Part shown: piece by piece, positions 1-11,927 of the stretch
How positions within the stretch are numbered: the stretch's first letter is position 1
Layout: every line of letters begins with the position of its first letter
From: Mesocentrotus franciscanus
Taxonomy: Eukaryota > Echinodermata > Echinoidea > Camarodonta > Strongylocentrotidae
Reading direction: 5' to 3'
NCBI GenBank assembly: GCA_037976565.1
Contig: CP137682.1
Location: 28,640,199 to 28,704,198, forward strand
DNA length: 64,000 nucleotides
The notes under the pieces: generated by a model
Database searches by the model: none
The model's input: the letters and a program-made list of their open reading frames with translations, nothing else
Told to the model about the DNA's origin: nothing
Position numbers and translations under genes: made by a program

Positions 1-1646
1 TTAGTATTTAAGAGTATACAATTCATTTGAGTATACTCAGGAATAGAGTTATAGTACACAGACATAAAACATTGCCGCAAATTGAAATATCATTACAAAT
101 TAGATTTAAAGAATAACATACATGTTTGTTGTTGTGTGCATGTAAATAAATGTGCATGTAAATAAATGGGCATAAGAGAAGAACCTTAACAGATATTTAA
201 AAAAGATATCCCAACATTGGATTGAGTCATTACTTTTGCAAAAATTCTAATAAACCACAGTGATAAGTTTTGCAAATGATTTTTTTCCCAAAAGAAAGAA
301 ACAAATCATATATAACACAGGGTGTCCCTGAAAAAGTTTACCCGTAAACAACTTGATAATTTAAAACTATTTCTTTGTTAATGCATGAATGGTTAGGAAA
401 GCCCAATTTTTCTTTTTTCGTATGACACCAAAATCATGATCAATCATGATCAAGAAATCAAGCATGACTAATTTCAGACAGCATAGTGGCAGTGTCAGAA
501 ATTGTCCAAAATAAGTGGATGGCTGTTATATTTCGGTCATTATGGTTTTGGAAAAAATAGTAAATGATGTGTAATTAATAATTGTTAAACATACACATCA
601 TTGAAAAACTCATATTTTCTTCTTTCATATGAGACCAGAATCACCATGAAGGGATCACGCATGAGTGAGCAAGTAGCACAATTTGCAATTGGTTAGGCAC
701 ATGCCATATTGTTTTAGGAAATGAAATGAGGCAGATGAACAAATGCAATTTTGCCTTACTGATTACAAATTGTTTCTGCTCGGTCCATTCATGATCCTTC
801 CATCATTATTATTTTGCCGTACTGAAGATGATATTAAGAGCTTTCAAATGATATGTATTTACAATGATAAATAATTCCATATCATTTCCCTTCCTTAAAA
901 AGCACAATGAACCAAATGTAGCAGCCATTCACTTATTTTGGTCAATTGTTTTTTAATGCTTCTAATTAAGAGTGTCTGAAATTGGTAATGCGGGACTTCT
1001 TGATCATGGTTTCGGTGTGATATAAACAAAAGTATAATAATGAGCTTTTCAATGATGTCCTAATAATCGACAGAATTTGAATACTTGAGTAATTCATCCA
1101 CAACCTTGGGTTTCCTTTTCTCAGGAACTGTCTTTATAACAAATCACTGTTTATTACAATACATCAAAATGGTAAGGAAGGAGATGATGAACCATAATAA
1201 AATGAAAAAAAGAAGATGAACATGGAGGATGACATATAACGGACCAGTTTTTAGAAAAAAAAGTGATGATGATCAAAATGATAATGCTGTTGATACTGGA
1301 GAGGATGATGATGATGGTGATGGTGATGATGATGATGATGATGATAATGATAAGGATGATGATGATGGTAATGATGATGATGATGAAGCTGATGAAGATG
1401 ATGATGATGATAATGATGATAATAATGGTACTGCTGATGATTATGATTCTATAGATTATGACAGGTACTGATACCAATACTTGTTACAGTGATGAAGATG
1501 ATCATGAAGATAAGAGTGAAGGAAAGACTACAGGCAGAGCAGAAAATACGTGTGTAATCCAACAACAAAAAAGTGAATGGAGAAAAAAAGAATAAATAGA
1601 ACAGCCAATATTGTGGAACAAGAGGACAAACTGCTTGATAGAATAC
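1..1646 (-). other. Intron of paralogue 2 after exon 4 (runs off the left edge)
   Basis: No exon is visible here. The stretch aligns by eye with the intron at 36,718-38,568 of the complete gene, so the fifth exon (SH3-like) should lie just outside the window. The only structured content is the GAT microsatellite. Confidence 0.6.
1263..1480. repeat. (GAT)n trinucleotide microsatellite, short copy
   Basis: Imperfect GAT/GAC/AAT triplets. They leave three reading frames open as Asp-rich, Met-rich and (minus strand) Ile-rich strings, which is a composition artefact. The paralogous intron holds a roughly threefold longer version at 37,765-38,400. Confidence 0.9.
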
Positions 1647-1832
1647 CTAAAACAGGGAGATGTGTAGCGTAGTAACCTATCCCTGTTCCTGCTGTGGTGT
1701 ATTTCAGATCCACTTTTCCATCAAATCCAACTCTATGAGTAGTGACCAGTTTAGACTGAGTCCAGCAAACAGTGACGCCTGATCTTGGCCTTTCAGAAAA
1801 GGGACATATCTCAACAACAGTCCCACCGGCAC
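1647..1832 (-). CDS. Paralogue 2 exon 4: second half of the second MIB/HERC2 domain
   Basis: 186 nt, the same length as its partner at 38,569-38,754. It encodes CPFSERPRSGVTVCW, then HRVGFDGKVDLKY and YYATHLPVLG, which are MIB-domain signatures. Acceptor TTCAG, donor GTATTC; enters and leaves in phase 1. Confidence 0.85.
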
Positions 1833-4313
1833 CTGAATCATCGAGAGAATATTCAATCACTCCACGTTTTCAAACAAAATATTTACAAAAGCTAAACAAA
1901 ATCAAGTATTATTAATCAATAACTCAATAATTACCATACATAACATGATACTACAGGTATATGCCAACTTTATTACTAAATGTAAGCCATACCTTATAAT
2001 TATTTATTGATCAGGGGCATGTCTGTGGGGATACGTATACTTCATTTGTTTATATACTCAAAGTGACTACCACAAATTTACCTGAATAATAAATCTACAA
2101 GTCTATTAACTCTTTATATACCACAAAAATTCCCCCTGTACCACATGTTATTTATCATGGGATAAATATACAAAAGGCTGTGAAATTAAAAACTATTTTA
2201 CAAGATTACAAGAGTTATCGTGGAGCTAATTAAGATTGGAAATGGTTGATTTTGCAAAGACAATATATTACTTAAAGTAGTCCTTCCATCAATTGGTGTT
2301 TACTGTTTTGTGCAAAATTGCACGTGTGGCAAACAAGCACTCATAGAGAGAGGCGAACAAAGCAACCAAAGTGTTTATATCTGGCCAAAGGGTCCATGGC
2401 TGGGCTAAGAAAATGAAAACATTCAGTCCTAAATTCTGTTACTGCTAAGTTAAAGTTTATGATGATTTATAATTATGCTTTTTAAACAAGTTACTAAAAT
2501 CACAAATTTACAGGCTTTGCATTGGCAAATAAGCAAATCGTAAATGAAAGGAAAATAAAAGGAAACATTTTTAAAAGAAATTTCAAACCTTCTTCTTCCC
2601 AATTCTTCCCTCTACGGACCTCTGCCTCTGGGCACAGCCCTCTGGAAACTGTCTTCGCTTTTCCAAATCTTGGTGTCACCTGTGTCCTAAAGAAACAAAC
2701 AAATCTCTTTCTTTTTCTTTTTTTAAAATTATTTTAAAGAGAAATATATGAAGCTATTACAGCATTCAGACTGTGTGGACTTAACTCATTCAAATACATC
2801 TAAAGAGGTAAATACATTTTGAGACAGTTCCAACTCAAATTTTATGAGACAAAAGTTTCCCTGCAGGGGGTAAAACAAGGTTAGTAAGGGCATAGTTATA
2901 ATTGATTTTTCTTTATGACTAAAACAGTCCTTTATATTAAGGTTTAGAAAAAACAACCAGAATACCGTGACATCACAATCTTCACTTGAATTATGACATC
3001 ATCACCCAAATCGACTGGATCTCATCTCATGCCCCCTGGGGTGGGAGGGGGCCTATATATCTATCTTTCATTTTGGATGGGGGAATGCCCCCATTGCCCT
3101 GCTTCTTGAGTACATCCTAAACAATATTAAGTTTCCCAGTTCTCTATCCCACTTTCATTTTAAAGATATTTTCATATTCACCAAATATATTGTATTTTAA
3201 TGTAAAATATACAAAAGCAAAAACTCATAGTTAAGAAAAAAATATATATATTTTTTTACTAACCCTGTTTCTTTCTGGCTGGTGAAGCGAGTGAATGTAT
3301 GAGTCAAGTCATGTTTATCATTCATGTAGCATGGAGTACAAAGGTCATAATCAGGGCAGCTTTGATCGCTGCATTTCCAGCGTATGCCCGCTATAGGATT
3401 CATCAAACAGCTGTCACAAACTATACCCAAATGATTCACACCTGGAAAAAGAATTGAGGAAGATGAAAAAAATAAGAACATGTATAGCAGTAGTGGTGTA
3501 GCTGTCAATATGCATTGATTATTAATCCCAGTGGCGGATCAGGGGGCCGGGGGCCCCCCCTCCCTAGGAAAAAAACAGGTAAAAACAGCCTTTTTTTGAA
3601 AAAAAAGTAGATGGGCCCCCTCCCCTAGCGCCCAAGGGGTGGCGGTGAAAAACAAAATCACCCTTCCCGGAGGGGGAAAAAAATTTCGGGTGCCAAAAAA
3701 AAAAAAATTGTGCTCACTACTCCTGGCGCCCAAGGGGTGGTGGTGGAAAAAAATCCTTCGGAGGAAAATTTTGTTCGGGTGCCAAAAAAAGTGTGCTCAC
3801 CACCCACCCCACTGAGCGAAAAATCGACCGGCACGATTTTCAAATGTTCGCACGAAGTGGGCCCCTTTTTAGGCCCCCTCCCTTGCCGCCGGCTGGATCC
3901 GCCCCTGATTAATCCCCCATAAGATACATGAACTTAGAATTTGTCACTGTAAAATAAATTAACAATATATAGTCATTGACCATTTCAACAAAATTTGTTG
4001 ATTAAATTACTAGTCATAATTAAGATTTTAATATAAACTAAAATTTTTTTTTAACGAGAATTAGTTAGGGAATATTACCTGCGGGGGCATTGTCGAAGAG
4101 CGTAAGATCATATAACCAACTGGACCCGACCTGATAGTTGTTACTATTACCATTATCCCATCTGACCTTGGCCCAGTCTGTAGGAATGGGTTCCTGTGGA
4201 TCTTGATCTTTGAGCTTGACCACTGTCCCAAGATGACCCTCACCGCCATCTTGATCTCGCCATGTCCAGGTTGGGCTCCGGACAACTCGCTGGCCGACCT
4301 CCACGGTTGTCAT
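1647..4313 (-). CDS. Partial paralogue 2: Mind-bomb-like MIB-ZZ-MIB protein, first four exons
   Basis: Exons, 5' to 3': 4313-4079, 3441-3264, 2686-2589 and 1832-1647, all with GT/AG introns and compatible phases. The ATG at 4313-4311 starts an intact N-terminus with the family pattern VGQRVV...WTWRDQDGGEGHLGTV, as in Mind bomb proteins, so this start is preferred. The product contains a MIB/HERC2 domain (about residues 1-78), a ZZ zinc finger (79-138, CxxC pairs and HxxxH-type ligands) and a second MIB/HERC2 domain (about 155-232). In MIB1/MIB2 these modules bind the cytoplasmic tails of Notch ligands. The rest lies beyond the left edge, so whether it ends in RING fingers or a kinase cannot be seen. 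Relative to the complete paralogue, exon 3 is 9 nt shorter in frame and exon 1 has no frameshift. Confidence 0.85.
2210..2395. repeat. Dispersed ~190-bp repeat, copy 1 of 4
   Basis: Shares an ordered set of words (GAGCTAATTAAGA, GATTTTGCAAAG, CAATTGGTGTTTACTGTTTT, GTGCAAAATTGCA, AAGCAACCAAAGTGTT) with 23,290-23,485, 25,600-25,810 and 39,785-39,965. No coding frame and no clear pol III boxes; class unknown. All copies lie in introns, on the 3' side of an exon. Confidence 0.7.
2589..2686 (-). CDS. Paralogue 2 exon 3: first half of the second MIB/HERC2 domain
   Basis: 98 nt encoding TQVTPRFGKAKTVSRGLCPEAEVRRGKNW then an acidic end. The paralogue exon is 107 nt; the 9-nt difference removes three residues next to the donor and keeps frame. 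Donor is GTTTGA. Confidence 0.8.
3264..3441 (-). CDS. Paralogue 2 exon 2: ZZ-type zinc finger
   Basis: 178 nt. Encodes CDSC, then WKCSDQSCPDYDLCTPCY and HDLTHTF, the cysteine/histidine pattern of a ZZ finger and close to that of Mind bomb proteins. Acceptor TTCCAG, donor GTTAGT. Confidence 0.9.
3529..3907. mobile_element. hAT-type MITE with 8-bp target duplication
   Basis: Ends are CAGTGGCGGATC and GGATCCGCCCCTG (inverted, one mismatch), flanked by ATTAATCC at 3521-3528 and 3908-3915. The matching place in the paralogous intron (about 41,050-41,065) has no insert, so it arrived after the gene duplication. An 8-bp duplication and CAG-type terminus fit hAT non-autonomous elements. The interior is G/C-homopolymer-rich with no real gene. 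Confidence 0.85.
4079..4313 (-). CDS. Paralogue 2 exon 1 with start codon: first MIB/HERC2 domain
   Basis: 235 nt from the ATG to a CAG|GTAATA donor in phase 1. Encodes a full first MIB/HERC2 domain ending in YDLTLFDNAPAG. A possible acceptor (AAAACAG) lies about 40 nt upstream of the ATG, so a 5' UTR exon may precede it. Confidence 0.85.
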
Positions 4314-4379
4314 CCTGATTTAGATGATCTGATCTGATTTAATTTATTTGGGCCTGTTTTAAGATAAAAATATAATAAC

Positions 4380-6170
4380 ATTCTAATAGTAAATAATTAT
4401 TTTCTAATGTAAATATACCTGCATTCAAACTAACCACCTACTTCTCCCTTCATCTTTCTCTCTTCTCTCTCTCTCTCTCTCTATCTTTTTCTCTCTGTTT
4501 CTATACTTTCTTTATTTTTCTTTCTTTCTTCTCTCCCTGTTCCCCCTTAAAAAAAAACTCTCTCTCTCTCTCTTTAGCTCTCTCTTTCTCCCTCTCTATC
4601 TACCTCTCTATATCTCCTGTACACCCACCCCTCTCTGTCTTGCTCTCTCTTGCTCTCTCTCTCTCTCTCTCTCTCACACTCTTTCTCTCTCTCTCTCTCT
4701 CTATTTATAGTTCACCACACCTTTGGTAAAATAACTATGAAATAAGGGAACTGAGGAAATGCTATTTCTTTGTAAGGAACATTTGTTACAGTATAATTTT
4801 ACCAAAGGTATGAATAATCAGTTCATAATTTTAGATTTATCTTTCTTTCCCACTCATGTAGAACATGACAGGTCAAATGTGCAATGCAATACTACACAGT
4901 TGCCTTTCAATACATAGTTGTCTTTCAAATGCCCATTATTATATTGCTTTATGGCTGCAGATATAAGTATACAAACATGGTACCAAAGTAGCTGTTTAGA
5001 AGAATAAAATAAATACAATGGACTATCTGCAGCAAAATCTATTCATAATTTGTTTCATTATATTCAGAAAAAATATTACTATGTAGATCTTCTTTCTTTG
5101 ATTACGTCCTTGTCACAGAAACATATCTGAACATTAATGCTTACTGTCTCCTGAGTTTCAAATACAATTTATATGGATATAGGCTATTTTTAGTAGGGAT
5201 AATACTGCCAACACTACCACCCCCGAAAAAAAACTGTTATGTTAACCAGTATATGTAACAGTAGACCTAATGTGTAACAGGATTTGGAAAAATAAACCTT
5301 TTCTAATATACCTATACCCGCATTTAATCTCACCACCCTCTTTTTCCTTCATCTTTCTCTTCTCTCTCTCTATTTCGGCTTTCTCTGTTTCTCTGTTTAC
5401 ATTTTTCTTTCTTCCCTCTCTCCGTGGACCCCCCTTCTCTCCCTCTCTCTATTACTCCCCCCTCTCTCGTTCCCTATCCCTATCTCTATCTTTTTCTTTC
5501 TCTCTCTCTATCTACCTCTCGATATCTCCTGTACAACCCCCTCTCTCTCTTGATCTCTTTCTCTCCCCTCTCTCTCTCTCTCTCTCTCTCTCGATCTATT
5601 TACATTTAACGACTAAATTATTCCTGCTCTTACCAAGTTTTAAAAGTATTTAAGTATGTGAAAACTTGATTTGTTCCGATTGTATGTTTCTTGAGAATGT
5701 GACACATAAAAGCTTACATCACAAAGTTTTCAATATAGGCCCTAACTCAACCAATTTACATTTTTATTCTTAAGGTAGGGGAAACCCCCAAAGCATCACA
5801 TTTACAAAGGGTATGAATAATTCAGTTGATAACTATAGATCTATCTTTCCCTCCCACTCATGTAGAACGTGACAGGTCCAAGGTGCAATGTAATAATACA
5901 CAGTTTCCTTTCAAATGCACAATAGCTTGTTTTGCTTTATGGCTGCAGATATAGGTATGCAAACATGGTACCAAAATAGCTGTTTAGGAGAAGAAAATAA
6001 ATACAATGGACTATCTGCAGCAAAATCTATTCATAATTTGTTTCATTATATGCAGCACAAATATTACTATGTAGATCTTCTTTCTTTGATTATGTCCTTG
6101 TCACAGACACATATCTGAACATCAATGCTTGCTGTCTCCTGAGTTTCAAATACAATTTATATGGGCAATT
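4380..6170. repeat. Local tandem duplication of ~0.9-1 kb with CT tracts
   Basis: Two diverged copies: about 4380-5170 and 5290-6170. Each begins with a TTCTAAT..TATACCTGCATT-like line, runs into a CT-rich tract (4440-4715; 5340-5612) and contains a matching block with CCCACTCATGTAGAAC, then GACAGGTC, then GGCTGCAGATATA. The right block has essentially one version (41,520-42,370). Confidence 0.65.
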
Positions 6171-6299
6171 CTGTAACTTTTAACACAAAAAGTTGTTGCT
6201 TTATGAACAAAATTAATACACTCAATAATGCAAAGAATAAACACAAATGTATCAGTATTTCAGGGATGAATATAGGCCATTTTCCTCAAAGGGCGGAGT

Positions 6300-6765
6300 T
6301 GGGGGACTTTGCCTTTTTTACCCCTGGATCTGCTTGTTGGGGATGCTTCCATTCTCAAGTTTAACAACTGAAGAACCATTTTCACATGTAGCCCTATATT
6401 GGAAAGTTTAAGAAAAATAGTTTTAGACAACCCCATCATTAAAACAAGTTTGATATGGACAATTAATGAATGGTAAATTATTTGCTGAAAACACATTCTC
6501 TCTACTTCCAGTCATGACTAGCAGTACTCCTCTATAGCTGGTCAAAAGATTAATACTCACAACCTATGAACCTAGTAATAAATTGGAATGACTATTGTAG
6601 AAATTTGGTTAGACATGTAAGAGGAACATGTACGAATGCAGAGAACGTGGGTATGGCAAGATATTGTGGAAAAGACAACCCTGATCACACATAGTTGCCT
6701 AATTCCTCTGTATGCTTCATTACTACCGGTATCACTTTCCTGTCTCCTCAAGCAAAATCTTCATT
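6300..6765. repeat. Segment inverted relative to the paralogous block
   Basis: Reads as the reverse complement of 42,634-43,075: GGGGGACTTTGCC here matches GGCAAAGCCCCC there, and CCTGTCTCCTCAAGCAAA matches TTTGCTTGAGGAGACAGG. Flanking sequence is in direct orientation. Confidence 0.65.
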
Positions 6766-8344
6766 TTTGTGGAAGTCAAGTAATCATTGTTTACTATAAC
6801 TTTTCACTGAAAAGAGATATAAGCTGCTTCTGTGCACATTATATTTTCCTTGTACGTGGTCAAATTCCTGAAAAAGTTACGAATAAAGACACCTCTCTGA
6901 TTTTGATATATGGAAAATAACGTTTTTGGATAAAATAAAAAAATTAGAATTCAGTTTTTTGAAGAACAAAAAAAAATCACAAAAAATATGTTTGTTACTT
7001 TAAATTGCGATGTTAATTAATCTCAATTCCATTTAAATTAGTATCAAAATGTAGGAAATTTAATAAACTTTAATATGATAGTAAACTCGTGGTGGTCTAA
7101 AATTTCCTTATTATACTATTTACAAAATACTTTTTTCGTCAAAATTGTGTGTATTATGAACAAATATTTCGAATGAACAAGGTGTGGTTAGTTTGCGCGA
7201 TAGCGGCAGGCTTACCCTTCTTTTTCTCACTTTGGCCTTCCGCTTGTACGAGTTTATCGAGATAAACATTAAGAAAACATGGCATCCATGAGAAAAGAAA
7301 CGAAAATCAACTTACGAGATCTACAGATCAGCAGTAAAAGTTATTCCTCGACAAAGAGTTGGCGACAATGTTTACTGCTGTGATGACGTAGTATTAATAT
7401 GTATATGTTCCCATCGCTCTTTATCTCGTCTCCTGATAAAGCACGGGAGCTTCCACCGCTCTGCGGAGCTGTAGTACGAAGAGCTATAGAGAGCTGGCCG
7501 GGTGTGGCAATTCCCGTCGGGAAATGTATTTTTTAACAGTGTTACAAAGTATAGCTGGCAAATGTTGTTTGTACGGCAATAAGTGAGAAAACTAATTGTA
7601 TTCAGGCATGTGAGACGGAATTCTTGAATTCCGCTGTGTATGTGGTGGGTGGTTAATTTGAATATGAAAAGGGGAAGATGAATGAGAAGTGTGGGAAGTG
7701 TGGGATGTTCCGTCTGGAAATCCCCTTCTCGCAAGTAGTGTTGCATTACCTCATCATCTACTTATCAAACGCGCATGCGTTTCTTCTGCAGATACTAACG
7801 GCTGTTTCTGCTGGTCTGACTTAATCTTCGATTGTTTCTAATCTGATTCTTCTTCTTCTTTCTGAACGGGTATATTACAATCATTATTAGTTTGCTTATT
7901 ATCTCAACAAAATAAAGTTCTCTTATTTCCTGATTATTTAAGTATCTTTGTCTTTACTTAATGTCATTGACTCGCCAATATCCTCTACCTCTACCTTTCT
8001 CTCTCTCTCTCTATCTCGCTCTCTGACTTTTACTGCCCCTCGCTGCACCCTTCCCCTCCCAACCCCCCTCTCTCTCTCTTTCTCGTTTTGCATATTTCAA
8101 ATCAATCTTCATCTCACTCATAATATTTCCCCGAAACTTCTGCCTATCCCGTATGAGCATTCGAATACTGGAAAAGTATTGAATGAAATTATGTTTGATG
8201 GAGAAAACAAAAGTGCTGTCCTTCTAGGACTTCGTATGATATGTTAACTCTGTATCGATCAATTCAAACAATAACATTAAAATGTATACTTCCAGTAAGG
8301 GTTGAACATCAGTCTATTTTTGAGAGATATCAAAGAAGGTGGAG

Positions 8345-8430
8345 AAAAAAGATACTAGCTGGGTATTGAACCCAAATCGTTCCGGTTAAAAGACGATAAC
8401 GAATCCGAAAGACTGCTGTGCCTCACTGAA
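8345..8430 (-). repeat. tRNA-derived repeat (SINE-like)
   Basis: On the minus strand a B-box-like GGTTCAATACC follows GTGAGGCACAGCAGTC, but the stems do not close into a tRNA. A matching copy sits at about 46,215-46,295 in the right block. Confidence 0.45.
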
Positions 8431-8704
8431 AATCTCTAATTATTTTCAATACATTAACACTTTTTGTCATGTCTTCCTCATATTAACACTTTCAGTTGCA
8501 GTTGATGGGATATAAAAGACGTAAATTTAGTAATTGAAAAAATAAGATGCTTTGATATTCTTCGTAATTCAGAAATTCACTTGTTAAAGAAAGATGATGA
8601 AAATCAAATTTTCCCACAATTGTTTTCTTAGGGAGGCCCCCCCCCCTCCAAGAAAAAAAAATGGCAAGTCAATATTATGGAGTAAAACATAAGAAGAAAA
8701 CAAT

Positions 8705-8778
8705 AGGATGAAGGAGTACGTGGGAATCGAACCCGTTATCTCCGCGTTGTGAACGATCACTTTTCCACAAGACCACAC
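8705..8778 (-). repeat. tRNA-like pseudogene or SINE head
   Basis: The minus strand carries a B box GGTTCGATTCC preceded by a tRNA-like arm (CTTGTGGAAAAGTGATCG). The acceptor stem does not pair, so this is not a functional tRNA. A more decayed copy lies at about 46,510-46,585. Confidence 0.45.
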
Positions 8779-8790
8779 TAACTCATTGCT

Positions 8791-9186
8791 ATAGAGTGGT
8801 GAAGTGTGACGTCATCAAAAATCTATTTTTGGAAATTTCTCAATTTTTTCTTCATTTTCCGAAAGAGCACCAGAAATAATGTCCAAATGTCGAAAACCAA
8901 TTGAATATGTTAAGTATTGGCTGAGATATGACCATCTGAATAAAAAGATTGCCTGGGAACTCAGTGTTATATTGCTCTGGCTCCTAATGTTATGAGCCAG
9001 AGCAATATAACACTGAGTTCCCATTGGCGATCTTTTTAATCAGATGGTCATATCTCGGCAAATACTAACATATTCGATTGGTTTTCGACATTTGGACATT
9101 ATTTTTGGTGCTCTTTCGGAAAATGAAGAAAAAATTGAGAAATTCCAAAAATAGATTTTTATGACGTCACAGCTTCGGTACTCTAT
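8791..9186. mobile_element. Foldback MITE: 193-bp arms, ~10-nt loop
   Basis: The arms 8791-8983 and 8994-9186 are near-perfect reverse complements, meeting at GGCTC-loop-GAGCC, with GTGACGTCAT-type outer sequence. The right duplication block lacks it at the matching point (about 46,590-46,610), which suggests a later insertion. If transcribed it would give a long double-stranded hairpin. Confidence 0.85.
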
Positions 9187-9225
9187 TTGCCCTTATTTGT
9201 TATCGCTTCTTGTTAACACTTCGTT

Positions 9226-11880
9226 AAGTTAATAATTTAATTCCCTCTATGTGGAATAAAGATAAGAATTTGCATGTATCTGTAGCAGGTCTATACCATT
9301 TTGTTTATTGCTAACTTAAGACTTGTTAAATGTATTTTAATTATTTACAATTATTAAACTATTATTAAACTAACTTGCCAGTGTTTTATATTTCTTGTGT
9401 TTAAATATCATGATACGGGGGTCGCACAATTCTGAAAATTTTTGAGAAAGATTGCATTTTCACGACCGTTTTTAAAAATCTGTCAAGCAAGGATAGTGTT
9501 TTGTTTTGTTTTTAAACACAAATTTTGAATTTTTATGCAACATTTACATTTGCCGGGGCTTATCCCTATGATCACCCAATATACATGGGGTCTTTTGTTA
9601 ATTTAAATACTGTCCCTCCAGCATTGATTTTAACTGTCTATACTTTTGTTTTCTTGGATAAAGTTATCTAACAGAATTACATGCCATCTTTAAGTCGATG
9701 CTCTAATCAAAAGTCCAGTATTTCACAAAATGTTACTCCAGATAGAATAACCAAAATCAGACAGACAGAATACTACTCACGGATGATTAAAATTAATAAT
9801 TTTTTATGCAAGACTCGTGATACACAGACTCGGATGATAGAAAGCAGGAAGTACAAAGATGTTTCATGGCAAATGTAAACTTGTATATCTGTCTTGTATA
9901 TATGGTACCATTCTTACATCAATAAACAGGCTCTTTGTGGTATGAGCAGATACAATGTCATCAATTCATTCTATATATTTACATACATGTACTTTGTTGA
10001 CCAACTGAAATGTTAAACCTGTGTATGTTTCGTATCAGATGTATTGTGATCCCCTGCCCCAAAACCGGTTATCACATTTATCACTAGTGGGAGTGGAAGC
10101 AGAACACACAAGAACATATTGGGGGCACTGTGGGACCAAACTCAAGGTTTTGTATGGCATGCTGTTTGTTTGTTTTAGTGTTTTGGTGCCCCCCATCCCA
10201 GAAGAGTCTGCTACTGTATGTAAATGTGAATGTAAATTATACGTCTATAGAATGGTGTGATGCTAATTACATGTTCATGCGTATTCATATTTATTAACAG
10301 GAATACACAATTTACAGACGTTATGACCTTGGGAAGATAATATGTACACTAACATCATTTACAGTATCAACATTTCAACAATGGTTTTGTTTATAAATAA
10401 TTGTTAATCTTATATTTGCTCTAAGAAGTACAGTCACTGTAATCGCTTTTAAAGTTTAAAATAATTAAAGGTGGTTGAAAACAAGATATTTAAAACATTT
10501 TCTTACATATAATGTTGGATGAATAGAATAAAATAATCATTTAAAGATTTACAAGGTAGACAAAAACATTATGTTGCAATAAAGACATTTCATTTTAAAA
10601 ATGTGCATAGAATTCACATTTGGAGACAAAAATACATACAAGCGTACAATGTAATAATGATTATTATTTTAATTTTGATTTTTTTTTTAAAGGAATTTAG
10701 GAATAGCTATAAATTTTTCTCACACTTATCTAAGGTTCTGCCAATTTTTTTGTTTTAACCATTTGCAGTGACTATTGTTTTGTTATGAACAACATCATGC
10801 AATAAAGCAGTCATTTTGAATATCTACAAAATAACCACTTACATATAAAAAAAAATTAAAAAATCTAATGCAATGCAAAATACTACAGAGCAGTTGAAAT
10901 GTCGAGAGGCCCCGACTTGAGTTCACTTTGTACCAGATGAAGTGAAAAGTAGTCTACATATACATGTATATTATAATCAGGAATTATAAACGCATACATG
11001 TGTTGTAGCTCCTTTGCCTCAGGCTTTCCATTTTGACATAATATAAATATATTACTCAACTGGTCAATAAATTAAATACACATTAAATACACATCTGATC
11101 TGGTTTGTTATGCTTATTATGAACAAAATATAAATGTAGAAGTACACTCCAAACATATTTTTTCTAAATTTACCTTGAAAAGTGTGTAATTGCTTTTTTA
11201 AATGGATATATGTCTCTATATAAAATCTCTCCTGATATGACAATTTCTTATCTACAAATATTATTTAAACTAAATTAGACTAAATCATTCAATAGTACAG
11301 ATTACTACGTTGCAAAAAATCTTGATGTTCTTGTTCATATGGCCAGCCTCTAGACAGCCTGGAAATATTAATGATTAGATATAATACTTTTCTATACGAT
11401 ACATTTCTAAAAACGATTGTACATGTACCATTGAGATATTCATTATCCCATCAGCTGCCACAACAGATTTTATGAGACACATTGCTTAGTACAAAACCTC
11501 TCTTTTACACTTCATTTTTCCAGGAGGCATTAAAAAGTGAAGTTTTGTGAAGCTCTGTGGTTTCTTGTACGGTTGTATCTATGACTCTCCAGTCAATATT
11601 TGTCTGGAGGTGCCATGGTCGTGAGTAAAAACTCTGGCGCAGACCTAGTGTCCTCTCGCAAGATATTAATATACATTTGCCACTCTCCATCCAAGCATTA
11701 AATGGGGACCGGTAATGAGGAATTCCTTCAATGCTGTGAGTACCGACATCGGTAGGCTATGTACAGCCGGGAGAATTTTGGAGCACCTTGAGCACCCTTG
11801 TATGGTGGATATGTGTGCTATGAAAGTATATAATACATGTATTATTATCATAGTTGTTGTTATGCAAAAAACAAGAAGAT
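9226..11880. other. AT-rich intergenic DNA between the two paralogues
   Basis: No ORF with recognisable similarity, no clear repeats beyond short homopolymers. Short ATG frames here look random. Confidence 0.5.
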
Positions 11881-11881
11881 A

Positions 11882-11887
11882 TTTATT
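11882..11887 (-). terminator. Candidate polyadenylation signal AATAAA
   Basis: TTTATT on the plus strand gives AATAAA on the minus strand about 40 nt past the stop codon of the MIB-ankyrin-kinase gene. The cleavage site is not determined. Confidence 0.4.
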
Positions 11888-11927
11888 TTTACTTTTTCAC
11901 TTTTACAAACCCTGCACATAACACATA

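Larger units (their letters stand above)
4314..9225. other. Upstream flank of paralogue 2 (left duplication block)
   Basis: No coding exon recognised. It holds two pyrimidine tracts, a local tandem duplication, a segment inverted relative to the right block, tRNA-like repeats and a long hairpin. The promoter and any 5' UTR exons presumably lie here but I cannot place them. Confidence 0.5.

Noticed and set aside
5270..5653. Ser/Leu/Pro-rich frame
   Set aside because: Pyrimidine tract; similar frames occur at every CT tract.
8705..8778. Functional tRNA gene
   Set aside because: B box is present but the acceptor stem and anticodon arm do not pair; the duplicate copy is more decayed.
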